Assembly: GCF_002927635.1 (NCBI RefSeq) | Contig: NZ_PRDS01000011.1 | Location: 1-61,331 of the forward strand | Reading direction: 5' to 3' | Source of the DNA: Albidovulum inexpectatum | Lineage (GTDB): Bacteria; Pseudomonadota; Alphaproteobacteria; Rhodobacterales; Rhodobacteraceae | DNA length: 61,331 bases | Part shown: positions 26,991-35,571 of the stretch, one piece after another | Layout of the letters: each line of letters begins with the position of its first letter | Position numbering within the stretch: position 1 is the stretch's first letter | Position numbers and translations under genes: made by a program | The notes under the pieces: generated by a model | Seen by the model: only the letters and a program-made list of their open reading frames with translations | What the model was told of the DNA's origin: nothing | Database searches by the model: none

Positions 26991-27344
26991 TCACATGAAG
27001 GGCAGGGCGGCCACCGGCGCATCGTCCTCGCGCGCATAGTCGAGCGGCGCTGTCTCGCGCGCGGCTGTCATGCGCTTGGAGGTGCAGACCAGCTCGCCGT
27101 TGTCGATTTCCGATGCGACGATCAGCGACTGATACAGATGCCGCGCCCCGTCATAAATATCGACAAGACCGCGCAGATGCGCGACCTGGCCGGCATCCAG
27201 CCGGAAGACCGATTCCGAAAACCGAAGTATCGGGTAAGTCTCATCTCCGACCTGCACGCGCAGGCGCGCGCGGCGCAACTGGTCCCTTTTGTGGGCTTCT
27301 TCCAGCCCGGCCTGAACATCCCTTGGCAGACAAAAATCGGTCAT
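26991..27344 (-). CDS. Conserved small protein of unknown function
   Basis: 117 aa, no signal peptide or membrane helix. It starts MTDFCLPRDVQAGLEEA, followed by a basic patch (KRDQLRRARLRVQVG), a beta-rich middle (DETYPILRFSESVFRLDAG), then LRGLVDIYDGARHLYQSLIVASE and an acidic end. From memory it resembles uncharacterised proteins common in Rhodobacterales. The arginine-rich strand followed by short beta segments is loosely PilZ-like, but I do not see a clear RxxxR and DxSxxG pair. A G-rich Shine-Dalgarno lies 8 nt before the ATG. Confidence 0.7.
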   Translation of the reverse strand: MTDFCLPRDVQAGLEEAHKRDQLRRARLRVQVGDETYPILRFSESVFRLDAGQVAHLRGLVDIYDGARHLYQSLIVASEIDNGELVCTSKRMTAARETAPLDYAREDDAPVAALPFM

Positions 27345-27544
27345 CTCAAATACCCCCCGTCGTTCAGCATGCGCCATTCGCGCGGTGAATCAAGCTCGAC
27401 ATTCGATCTGTCACCATCCTGACCGGGAAAGGTAACGGGCCAATGAAGCCTTGGTTCCGTGCATGAATGCACGCAGGCTTCGCCCTGACGCGCTTTGGCC
27501 CGGTCCACGGATGCCCTATCTGTTGGCAAGGAAAGGAACCGATT

Positions 27545-28519
27545 ATGGGCATGTTGATCGAGGGGCGCTGGTCGTCCGAATGGTATGATACCGAAGCGAC
27601 GGGCGGCGCATTCAAGCGCAGCGAGTCGCGCTTTCGGAACTGGGTCACGCCAGATGGTTCGCCGGGTCCGACCGGGCGGGGCGGGTTCAAGGCCGAGGCG
27701 GGGCGCTATCACCTGTATGTTTCCTATGCCTGCCCATGGGCGCATCGCACGCTGATCTTTCGCGCGCTGAAGGGGCTGGACGACATCATCGACGTCTCGG
27801 TCGTCCATCCCGACATGCTGGATGACGGCTGGACTTTCGATACGGATTTCCCTGGCGCGACGGGGGACCGTCTGTTCGGGCATGACTACCTGCGCGAGGT
27901 CTATGTCCGGGCCGATCCGCGCTACACGGGGCGGGTGACGGTGCCGGTCCTGTGGGACCGCGAAACCGGCACGATCGTTTCGAACGAAAGTGCCGACATC
28001 ATTCGGATGTTCAATTCAGCCTTCGACGAGCTGACCGGAAATCGCGACGACTACTGGCCGAAAGACCTGCGCGACGGGATCGAGAAGATCAACGCCCGGA
28101 TTTACGACAAGGTCAACAACGGGGTTTACAAGGCGGGTTTCGCGACACGGCAGCAGCCCTATGATGAAGCGGTGCATGCGCTGTTCGACACCCTCGACGA
28201 TCTCGAGGACCGGCTGTCACGCCAGACATGGCTGATGGGCGACAGGCTGACCGAGGCCGACTGGCGCCTGTTCACCACGCTGGTGCGCTTCGATCTGGTC
28301 TATCACCTGCACTTCAAGTGCAACCGCCGACGGCTGATCGACTACCCGGCATTGTGGGCCTATACCCGCGCGCTGTATCAATGGCCGGGCGTGGCCGGAA
28401 CGGTTCGGCCGGATCACTTCGTGCGTCACTACCACTACAGCCACGAGATGATAAATCCGCACCGTATCATCCCGATAAATCCGGTCATCGATTTCGCGGC
28501 CCCGCACGGCCGCTACTGA
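27545..28519 (+). CDS. Glutathione S-transferase, glutathionyl-hydroquinone reductase (YqjG/ECM4) type
   Basis: 324 aa, cytosolic. The N-terminal thioredoxin-like domain carries C63 in YVSYACPWAHRTL, the motif that defines the Xi class and uses cysteine chemistry to reduce glutathionyl-hydroquinones. The WTFDTDFPGATGD, LYVRADP-like and VPVLWD segments and the helical C-terminal domain (GDRLTEADWRLFTTLVRFD) fit the family. AAGGAA stands ahead of the ATG at 27545; the longer open frame has no family similarity. It probably detoxifies quinone conjugates. Confidence 0.92.
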   Translation: MGMLIEGRWSSEWYDTEATGGAFKRSESRFRNWVTPDGSPGPTGRGGFKAEAGRYHLYVSYACPWAHRTLIFRALKGLDDIIDVSVVHPDMLDDGWTFDTDFPGATGDRLFGHDYLREVYVRADPRYTGRVTVPVLWDRETGTIVSNESADIIRMFNSAFDELTGNRDDYWPKDLRDGIEKINARIYDKVNNGVYKAGFATRQQPYDEAVHALFDTLDDLEDRLSRQTWLMGDRLTEADWRLFTTLVRFDLVYHLHFKCNRRRLIDYPALWAYTRALYQWPGVAGTVRPDHFVRHYHYSHEMINPHRIIPINPVIDFAAPHGRY

Positions 28520-28585
28520 CCCGGCCTTGCAATCCGGCCCGCCATCGGTGAGCCTTTTCCGGTCCGAGATGCAGGGGGGAAACCG

Positions 28586-29749
28586 ATGCGGCCCATCGTT
28601 GCGGCAATTGTCATGCTTGTCCTTCCGCAAACGGCCGTCGCCTGCGGTGGCCGGTTTGGCGACTTTGTTTCGGAACTGCGGCGCGAGGCCATCGCGATGG
28701 GGCACGATCCGCAGACGGTGACAGCCTTCTTCGCGCATGTCCGGCAGGACCCTGCCGTGCTGCGGGCAGATCGGTCCCAGGGTGTGTTTCGCAAGTCCTT
28801 CATCGACTTCGCGCGCGCGGTCATCCGGCGCGACCGGCTGGAGAATGGCCGGCGCAACGCGCAGAAATATGGGCCCGTATTCGACCGGATCGAGGCCGAG
28901 CTTGGCGTGCCCAGGGGCATCCTTCTGGCCTTCTGGGGGCTCGAGACCGATTTCGGCGCCGTTCAGGGCAAGTTCAACACGTTGAACGCGCTGGTCACGC
29001 TTGCCCATGACTGCCGCCGGCCGGAACTGTTCCGTCCCCAGATCTTTGCCGCGCTGGAACTGTATGAACGCGGCGACTTTGATCCACGCCGCACGACGGG
29101 GGCATGGGCGGGCGAGATCGGCATGGTCCAGATGCTGCCCGAGGACATCCTGCGCAACGGAGTCGATGGCGACGGGGACGGTCATGTCCGACTGAAGACC
29201 TCGGCCCCCGATGCGCTGATGTCCGCCGCGCATATGCTGCGCGGGCTTGGCTGGCGCCCGAATGAGCCCTGGCTGCAGGAAATCGTCGTGCCGTCCGACC
29301 TGGACTGGTCCCGAACGGGCCTGAACCATCCCAGGCGGATCGAGGAATGGGAGCGGATGGGCGTTCGCGGGCGCAGCGCCCCTCTGGCGCGTGGCCTGTC
29401 AGGTGCGATCCTGCTGCCGATGGGGCGCAAGGGACCGGCCTTCATGGCCTATCCGAATTTCAGTGTGCTGTTCGAATGGAACCGCAGTTTCGTCTATGTC
29501 ACGACCGCCGCCTATTTCGCCACGCGGCTGGAGGGCGCGCCGGTCTTCGATCCGCGCAATCCCGAACCTGGCCTGACGACCCAGCAGATGAAGGAATTGC
29601 AGCGCAGACTGGTGGCGCGCGGTCACGACGTGGGCGGTGTCGATGGCATCCTGGGCGAGAAAACGCGCGAGGCCGTTCAGAAGGAGCAAGTCCGTCTTGG
29701 CCTGCCCGCGGATGCCTGGCCGACGCCGGCGTTGCTGGGCCGGCTGTAG
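28586..29749 (+). CDS. Lytic murein transglycosylase, MltB-like, with C-terminal peptidoglycan-binding domain
   Basis: 387 aa. It has a short signal peptide ending at about residue 19 (TAVAC). The next residue is Cys20, but LPQTAVAC is only a loose lipobox. The catalytic glutamate is E120 in LLAFWGLETDFG, with the MltB-type AGEIGMVQMLPEDILRNGVDGDGDG following. Residues 320-387 form a PG_binding_1 domain (MKELQRRLVARGHDVGGVDGILGEKTR). It cleaves peptidoglycan glycan strands in the periplasm. Confidence 0.92.
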   Translation: MRPIVAAIVMLVLPQTAVACGGRFGDFVSELRREAIAMGHDPQTVTAFFAHVRQDPAVLRADRSQGVFRKSFIDFARAVIRRDRLENGRRNAQKYGPVFDRIEAELGVPRGILLAFWGLETDFGAVQGKFNTLNALVTLAHDCRRPELFRPQIFAALELYERGDFDPRRTTGAWAGEIGMVQMLPEDILRNGVDGDGDGHVRLKTSAPDALMSAAHMLRGLGWRPNEPWLQEIVVPSDLDWSRTGLNHPRRIEEWERMGVRGRSAPLARGLSGAILLPMGRKGPAFMAYPNFSVLFEWNRSFVYVTTAAYFATRLEGAPVFDPRNPEPGLTTQQMKELQRRLVARGHDVGGVDGILGEKTREAVQKEQVRLGLPADAWPTPALLGRL

Positions 29750-30060
29750 CGCGCCCGGGTCATTGACGATCCCGCGGGGCGGCCCCATTCGCGATTGGCG
29801 CGGTCGACTGCAATGCGGGGCGCGCCCATGGGGTGCAGATGGGTCCGGCGCTGCAATTGGACCGGTCTGGATGGCCTCGCGCGGTGTCGATCGGCCGCGA
29901 GCCGGGAGCGATGAATGTCCCGCGCGCGTCCGGTCATCAGCCGCTTCCGGTCATGCCGGGGTGCACGGATGCCAAGGGCCTGTCTTCCTTCTTGCGTTGA
30001 CATGTCGCGGACGAAAGCGTCTCTTGGTTCCGATCCATTGGGACAACAAGGGAGTTGAGC
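29750..30060. other. 311-bp non-coding gap before the TRAP operon
   Basis: I see no credible gene here: the short open frames lack start signals and resemble nothing. Near the right end, TTGACA (29997-30002) with a 17-nt spacer and TCTCTT (30020-30025) is a possible but weak promoter for the TRAP operon. AAGGGAG (30048-30054) is the ribosome-binding site of the next gene. The left half is GC-rich with no strong stem-loop recognised. Confidence 0.5.
29997..30025 (+). promoter_or_regulatory. Possible sigma-70-type promoter of the TRAP/BKACE operon
   Basis: A perfect TTGACA -35 with 17-nt spacing to TCTCTT, a poor -10. It lies 36 nt upstream of the start codon of the TAXI protein gene, a sensible distance. 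The weak -10 may mean it needs an activator, or the match may be accidental. Confidence 0.35.
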
Positions 30061-31023
30061 ATGAAACATGCCGTTTTTGGAGCGCTCGTTGCGCTTGGGC
30101 TTGCTGCGGGCCCGGCCGCGGCGCAGGACAAGTTCATTTCGATCGGCACGGGGGGCGTCACCGGCGTCTATTATCCGACGGGCGGCGCGATCTGCCGCAT
30201 GATGTCGAAGACACGGTCCGAACATGGCATCCGCTGTGCCGTCGAATCGACGGGCGGTTCGGTCTACAACATCAACGCCATCCGCTCGGGCGAGCTGGAA
30301 TTCGGCGTGGCCCAGTCCGACTGGCAGTACCACGCCTATAACGGCACCTCGAAATTCGAGGAGAACGGCCCGTTCACGGAGCTGCGCGCCGTCTTCTCGA
30401 TTCACCCCGAGCCGTTCACCGTCGTGGCGCGCGCCGATGCGGGCATCAAGACCTTCGACGATCTGAAGGGCAAGCGCGTCAATGTCGGCAACCCCGGTTC
30501 CGGCCAGCGTGGCACGATGGAAGTGGTGATGGCCGCCAAGGGCTGGACCATGGACGACTTCGCCCTTGCTTCCGAGCTGCAGGCGGCGGAACAAAGCCAG
30601 GCACTGTGCGACAACAACATCGATGCGATGGTCTACACCGTCGGCCATCCGTCGGGTTCGATTCAGGAAGCGACCACGGCCTGTGATGCGGTCCTGGTCA
30701 GCGTGACCGGCCCCGAAATCGACAAGCTGGTCGAGGAAAACCCCTTCTATCGCAAGGCGGTCATCCCGGGCGGCATGTATCGCGGCAACCCCGACGATGT
30801 CGAAACCTTCGGCGTGGGCGCAACGCTGGTGACGTCGGCCAATGTGCCCGATGACGTCGTCTATGCGCTGGTCAAGTCGGTCTTCGAGAATATCGACCAG
30901 TTCCGGGGCCTGCATCCGGCTTTCGCCAATCTGGACCCCAAGCAGATGGTCAAGGACGGCCTGTCCGCGCCGCTGCATCCGGGGGCCGAAAAGTACTATC
31001 GCGAAGCCGGCCTTCTGGAATAA
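30061..31023 (+). CDS. TAXI family TRAP transporter substrate-binding protein
   Basis: 320 aa, periplasmic. The signal peptide is [22 protein letters not shown]. The mature start [24 protein letters not shown] is the TAXI signature; [15 protein letters not shown] and [22 protein letters not shown] follow. It captures a carboxylate- or amine-type substrate for the fused permease encoded next. AAGGGAG lies 6 nt before the ATG. It opens a five-gene operon ending in a BKACE enzyme. Confidence 0.95.
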   Translation: MKHAVFGALVALGLAAGPAAAQDKFISIGTGGVTGVYYPTGGAICRMMSKTRSEHGIRCAVESTGGSVYNINAIRSGELEFGVAQSDWQYHAYNGTSKFEENGPFTELRAVFSIHPEPFTVVARADAGIKTFDDLKGKRVNVGNPGSGQRGTMEVVMAAKGWTMDDFALASELQAAEQSQALCDNNIDAMVYTVGHPSGSIQEATTACDAVLVSVTGPEIDKLVEENPFYRKAVIPGGMYRGNPDDVETFGVGATLVTSANVPDDVVYALVKSVFENIDQFRGLHPAFANLDPKQMVKDGLSAPLHPGAEKYYREAGLLE

Positions 31024-31040
31024 TCGGCCGGCGCCGATTG

Positions 31041-31061
31041 CGGCCCGGACAGCCCGGGCCG
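31041..31061 (+). other. Intercistronic stem-loop after the binding-protein gene
   Basis: CGGCCCGG and CCGGGCCG form a perfect 8-bp stem with a 5-nt loop, 18 nt after the stop and 95 nt before the permease start. There is no T run. Such hairpins often stabilise the upstream message or partly terminate, giving more binding protein than permease. Confidence 0.55.
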
Positions 31062-31156
31062 CGACCGGGCGCCGGCTTTGGTCGGCGCCCTTCACGTCTC
31101 AGGGGCTGACGGCCTGAAGATCCGGCACGGCCCCGCAGCAAACGAGGGACCCCGTG

Positions 31157-33802
31157 ATGAGCCAGAACCAGGATCGGAGCCAGGACCAGAGCGCCGCCGC
31201 GCTGTCCGAGGAAGAACTGCAGGAGCTGGTTGCCGCAACCGATACCGGAGGCCGCGCGCCGACCAACCGCAAGGTCGCTCTGCTGATCTCGGGCCTTGCG
31301 CTTGCCTGGTCGCTGTTCCAGCTGTGGATCGCCCAGCCGCAGCTTTGGTTCGGGGCATGGTTGCCGGTGATGAATTCCTCGCAGACCCGGCCGATGCATC
31401 TGGCCTTTGCGATGGTGCTGGCCTATCTCGCCTATCCGGCCTTCAAGTCTTCGCCGCGCGACCGCGTGCCTCTGGTGGACTGGATTCTGGCCTTCGTCGG
31501 CTTTGGCTGCGCCTTCTACGTCTTCGCATTCTCGACCGAGCTGGCGCTGACCGCGCGCTCGGGTCTGCCCACGCAGATGCAGGTCGCAATCGGCGCCGTC
31601 GGCATCGTGGTCCTGCTGGAAGCCTCGCGCCGGGCGCTGGGCCCCGCGCTGGCGATCGTGGGGACGCTCTTCATGCTGTATGCCTATATCGGGCAAGGCT
31701 GGCTGATCCCCGACCTGATCGAACATAACGGCCTGTCCTTCACGGCGCTGATCAATTCGCTGTGGCTGGATACGACAGGCGTGTTCGGCATTCCGCTGGG
31801 CGTCTCGACGGCCTTCGTCTTTCTGTTTGTCCTGTTCGGCGCGATTCTCGACAAGGCCGGGGCGGGCAACTACTTCATCCAGCTGGCATTTGCCGGGCTG
31901 GGGCATCTGCGCGGGGGGCCAGCCAAGGCGGCGGTTGTCGGGTCGGCGATGACGGGTCTGATCTCGGGCTCGTCGATCGCCAATGTCGTGACCACCGGGA
32001 CCTTCACCATCCCGCTGATGAAGCGTGTTGGATTTTCCTCGGAAAAGGCCGGCGCGGTCGAGGTCGCAAGCTCGGTCAACGGACAGATCATGCCGCCGGT
32101 CATGGGGGCTGCGGCCTTCCTGATGGTCGAATTCGTCGGGATTTCCTATGTCGAGGTGATCAAGCACGCCTTCATCCCGGCGGTGATCTCCTATATCGCC
32201 CTGGTCTATATCGTGCATCTCGAGGCGCTGAAGAAGGACATGCCCGCGCTGGGCGAGGCCCGCAGCCTGCTTCAGATGTTTCTCAAGATCTTCATCGGCT
32301 TCGTCCTGGCGGCAATCGCCTTCACGGCCCTGATCTATGGCATCCGCGGTCTGCGTGCCGCCGCGCCGGGCATTGCCGACTGGGTCGTGATGGCCGCGAT
32401 CCTGGGGGTTTATGTGCTGGCCGTGCGTGTTGCGGCGCGCCGCCCGGACCTTGCCCTGGACGATCCGAACTCGACCGAGATCAAGCTGCCCACCATCGCA
32501 CAGGTCTTTCCCACGGGGCTGCATTTCCTGCTGCCCATCCTGGTGCTGGTCTGGTTCCTGATGGTCGAGATGCAATCTCCGGCAAAGTCGGCCTTTTATG
32601 CCGTTGGACTGATGCTGTTCATCATCGTGACCCAGCGGCCGCTGAAGGCCATGTTCCGGGGCGAAGATGTGGCTCAGGCCACGCGGGCCGGGTTCTTGGA
32701 TCTGATCGAGGGCCTGATCATGGGCGCGCGCAACATGATCGGCATCGGCGTGGCCACGGCAGCCGCCGGCATCATCGTGGCGACCGTGACCAAGACCCCG
32801 ATCGGCACCGAACTTGCGGGTCTGGTCGAGCTCTTGTCGGGCGGCCACCTGTTCATCATGCTGCTTCTGGTCGGGGTCTTTTCGCTGATTCTGGGCATGG
32901 GCCTTCCGACGACGGCGAACTATATCGTCGTCTCGTCACTGATGGCGTCGGTCGTGGTCAGCCTGGGCGCACAGGAGGGCCTGATCGTGCCGCTGATCGC
33001 GGCGCATCTGTTCGTGTTCTATTTCGGGATCATGGCCGATGTGACCCCGCCGGTCGGGCTGGCAAGCTTTGCCGCCGCGGCCGTATCGGGCGGCGATCCG
33101 ATCCGCACGGGCTTCACGGCGTTCTTCTATTCCATGCGCACGGTCGCCTTGCCGTTCCTGTTCATCTACAACCCCACGCTGATCCTGTATGGCGTGGATC
33201 TGGGGACATGGGCGGGCCTGCTGCACGCGGCTTTCATCTTTGTTGTTGCGACCATCGCCATGCTTCTGTTTGCGGCCGCGACCCAGGGCTATCTGTTGGC
33301 GCCGTCGCGGCTGTGGGAAAGTGCCGCCCTGCTGCTGGTGGCGTTCACGCTGTTCGTGCCGGGGTTCTGGCTGGACCGGATCCAGCCCCGGTTCCATGAA
33401 AGCCCGCCGACCGATCTGGCCGCGGCCATCGATGCGGCGCAGCCCGGGGAGACGGTCCGCTTCGTGGTCGAAGGCCCGTCCTTCTCGGATGGCAGCATCA
33501 CCCGAATGACCCTTGTCCACACGGTGACGGAGTCGGATCCGCCGACCGGTCGCGCCGAGGCCGCCGGCCTGTTCCTGATCCAGGAGGGTGACAGGCTCTT
33601 CATGGACGAGCCGATGTTCGGGTCGTATTACGGCGAACAGCTGAAGGGATTCGACTTCTACACCGACACGCGGGTCGAGGTTGTCAGCCTTCTGACGCCA
33701 GCGCAGCGGATGCCAAAGCAGGTATTCTACATCCCCGCCCTGCTGCTGCTTGGGCTGGTCGTCGCGCTGCAACGCCGCCGCCAAACCAAACCCGCCTTCT
33801 GA
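31157..33802 (+). CDS. TRAP transporter fused permease (DctQM-type 4TM/12TM) with C-terminal DUF3394
   Basis: 881 aa. A hydrophilic N-terminus of about 40 residues is followed by a small-subunit (DctQ-like) helical bundle fused to the large DctM domain with many membrane helices. TRAP hallmarks include GSAMTGLISGSSIANVVTTG, INGQIMPPVMGAAAF-like SVNGQIMPPVMGAAAF, LILGMGLPTTANYIVVSS and ADVTPPVGLASFAAAAVSG. After about residue 715 comes a soluble DUF3394 domain and a final helix, common in TAXI-linked permeases. It is driven by Na+ or H+ gradients. An alternative GTG start lies one codon upstream. Confidence 0.95.
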   Translation: MSQNQDRSQDQSAAALSEEELQELVAATDTGGRAPTNRKVALLISGLALAWSLFQLWIAQPQLWFGAWLPVMNSSQTRPMHLAFAMVLAYLAYPAFKSSPRDRVPLVDWILAFVGFGCAFYVFAFSTELALTARSGLPTQMQVAIGAVGIVVLLEASRRALGPALAIVGTLFMLYAYIGQGWLIPDLIEHNGLSFTALINSLWLDTTGVFGIPLGVSTAFVFLFVLFGAILDKAGAGNYFIQLAFAGLGHLRGGPAKAAVVGSAMTGLISGSSIANVVTTGTFTIPLMKRVGFSSEKAGAVEVASSVNGQIMPPVMGAAAFLMVEFVGISYVEVIKHAFIPAVISYIALVYIVHLEALKKDMPALGEARSLLQMFLKIFIGFVLAAIAFTALIYGIRGLRAAAPGIADWVVMAAILGVYVLAVRVAARRPDLALDDPNSTEIKLPTIAQVFPTGLHFLLPILVLVWFLMVEMQSPAKSAFYAVGLMLFIIVTQRPLKAMFRGEDVAQATRAGFLDLIEGLIMGARNMIGIGVATAAAGIIVATVTKTPIGTELAGLVELLSGGHLFIMLLLVGVFSLILGMGLPTTANYIVVSSLMASVVVSLGAQEGLIVPLIAAHLFVFYFGIMADVTPPVGLASFAAAAVSGGDPIRTGFTAFFYSMRTVALPFLFIYNPTLILYGVDLGTWAGLLHAAFIFVVATIAMLLFAAATQGYLLAPSRLWESAALLLVAFTLFVPGFWLDRIQPRFHESPPTDLAAAIDAAQPGETVRFVVEGPSFSDGSITRMTLVHTVTESDPPTGRAEAAGLFLIQEGDRLFMDEPMFGSYYGEQLKGFDFYTDTRVEVVSLLTPAQRMPKQVFYIPALLLLGLVVALQRRRQTKPAF

Positions 33803-33813
33803 GGAGTTGAGCC

Positions 33814-34239
33814 ATGGCCAAGACGATCCTGCTGGCCGTCGATATCGGAAACGAGGAAACAAGCCGCGCGCCACTTGCCGCCGCGCTGGATCTTCTGCAC
33901 GACGGCGGGGTTCTGCACGTCATCACGGTGATGCCGGATTTCGGCCTGCCGCAGGTCTCGGGCTTCTTCCCCGAGGGATACGAGAAGAAGGCGCATGCCA
34001 AAATTCTGGAAAGCCTGAAGGACTGGATTCGTCGGCATGCGCCCGAAGGAATCGAAACCCATGCCCATGTCGGGCACGGCACGATCTACGACCAGGTCCT
34101 GAAGGCGGCGGACAAATACGATGTGGATGTGATCGTGATCGGGTCGCACCGTCCGGCATTGAAGGATTACCTGCTGGGGCCGAACGCGGCGCGGGTCGTT
34201 CGCCATGCCCGCCAATCGGTCTATGTGGCGCGGAGCTGA
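33814..34239 (+). CDS. Universal stress protein (UspA family) of the TRAP operon
   Basis: 141 aa with one Usp domain: KTILLAVDIGNEE at the start, LHVITVMPD, then YDVDVIVIGSHRPALKDYLLGPNAARVVRHARQSVYVAR. The ATP-binding loop departs from the classic G-2x-G-9x-G-S pattern (GSHRPALKDYLLGPN), so nucleotide binding is uncertain. It sits 11 nt after the permease. In Halomonas the Usp TeaD is encoded with the TeaABC TRAP system and regulates transport, a precedent for its role here. Confidence 0.9.
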   Translation: MAKTILLAVDIGNEETSRAPLAAALDLLHDGGVLHVITVMPDFGLPQVSGFFPEGYEKKAHAKILESLKDWIRRHAPEGIETHAHVGHGTIYDQVLKAADKYDVDVIVIGSHRPALKDYLLGPNAARVVRHARQSVYVARS

Positions 34240-34242
34240 GCC

Positions 34243-35571
34243 ATGCCCGGTCACATCTTTGGCCGCTCGACCCGCGCAAAGCTGCCTTTTGCCGTGGGTG
34301 GCGAAGGCTGCTACCTGATCGATGCCCAGGGCCGCCGCTATCTGGATGGGTCGGGCGGTGCCGCGGTATCCTGTCTTGGCCATTCGGATGAAAAGGTGTG
34401 CGCGGCACTGCATGCGCAGCTGGACCGGCTGGCCTTTGCCCATACCGGCTTTTTCACGACCGAAGCCGCCGAAGCGCTGGCCGACCGGCTGGTTGAAGAG
34501 GCACCCGAAGGGATCGAACGGGTTTATCTTGTGTCCGGCGGGTCCGAGGCTGTCGAGGCAGCCCTGAAACTTGCCCGGCAGTATTTCCTCGAGATCGGCC
34601 AGCCGGCGCGTCACAGGGTGATCGCGCGACGGCAAAGCTATCACGGCAACACGCTGGGGGCGCTTGCCGCCGGTGGAAACGAATGGCGCCGCGCGCAGTT
34701 CTCGCCGCTGCTGATCGAGACGTCCCATATCTCGCCCTGCTACGAATATCGCGGCCGCGAAGAAGGCGAAAGCGTCGAGGCCTATGGCCGGCGCGTCGCC
34801 GGTGAGCTGGAGGCCGAGATCAACCGGCTTGGGCCCGAAACGGTGATGGCATTCATCGCTGAGCCGGTCGTCGGGGCAACCGCCGGCGCCGTCCCCGCGG
34901 TGCCGGGCTATCTGAAGCGTATCCGCGAGATCTGCGACCGCCATGGCGTGCTGCTGATCCTGGACGAGGTCATGTGCGGCATGGGGCGTACGGGTCACCT
35001 GTATGCTTGTCTCGAGGACGGCGTGTCGCCCGACATGATCACGATCGCCAAGGGTCTGGGCGCGGGGTATCAGCCGATCGGCGCGCTGCTGTGCAGCGGC
35101 GCGATCTTTGATGCGATCGACCGGGGGTCGGGATTCTTCCAGCATGGTCATACCTATATGGGCCATTCCATGGCGGCTGCGGCGGCGAATGCCGTTTTGT
35201 CGCGCATCCTTGATGACGGGCTCCTGCCGCGCGTGCGCGCGCAGGGCCAGAAGCTGGACGCTGCCCTGCGGTCGCGGCTGGGGCAGCATCCCCATGTCGG
35301 TGACATTCGCGGGCGCGGCTTGTTCCGGGGCGTCGAGCTGGTCGAGAACCGCGAGACCAAGGCGCCCTTCGACCCCGCCCGGCGCCTGCACGCGCGGATC
35401 AAGACCGCCGCCATGGAGGTGGGGCTGATCTGCTATCCGATGGGCGGCACGATCGACGGGCGGCGCGGTGACCACGTGCTGCTGGCACCACCTTTCATCA
35501 TCAGCGATGACGAAATCGGTGAACTGGTGGACAAGCTGGCAATCGCCATCGACCGGGCGCTCGTGGCATGA
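34243..35571 (+). CDS. Class III PLP-dependent aminotransferase
   Basis: 442 aa, fold type I. The N-terminal GRRYLDGSGGAAVSCLGH, SGGSEAVEAALKLARQYF, RRQSYHGNTLGAL, LLILDEVMCGMGRTG (D241) and the PLP lysine K270 in ITIAKGLGAGYQPIG are class III marks. The family includes omega-amino acid:pyruvate and beta-amino acid transaminases. It starts 3 nt after the Usp stop and overlaps the BKACE gene by 4 bp (ATGA). That suggests its keto product is the BKACE substrate. Substrate cannot be read from sequence. Confidence 0.92.
   Translation: MPGHIFGRSTRAKLPFAVGGEGCYLIDAQGRRYLDGSGGAAVSCLGHSDEKVCAALHAQLDRLAFAHTGFFTTEAAEALADRLVEEAPEGIERVYLVSGGSEAVEAALKLARQYFLEIGQPARHRVIARRQSYHGNTLGALAAGGNEWRRAQFSPLLIETSHISPCYEYRGREEGESVEAYGRRVAGELEAEINRLGPETVMAFIAEPVVGATAGAVPAVPGYLKRIREICDRHGVLLILDEVMCGMGRTGHLYACLEDGVSPDMITIAKGLGAGYQPIGALLCSGAIFDAIDRGSGFFQHGHTYMGHSMAAAAANAVLSRILDDGLLPRVRAQGQKLDAALRSRLGQHPHVGDIRGRGLFRGVELVENRETKAPFDPARRLHARIKTAAMEVGLICYPMGGTIDGRRGDHVLLAPPFIISDDEIGELVDKLAIAIDRALVA

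Noticed and set aside
29750-30060. Small genes in the gap before the TRAP operon
   Set aside because: The open frames are short, lack Shine-Dalgarno signals, and have random-looking products.
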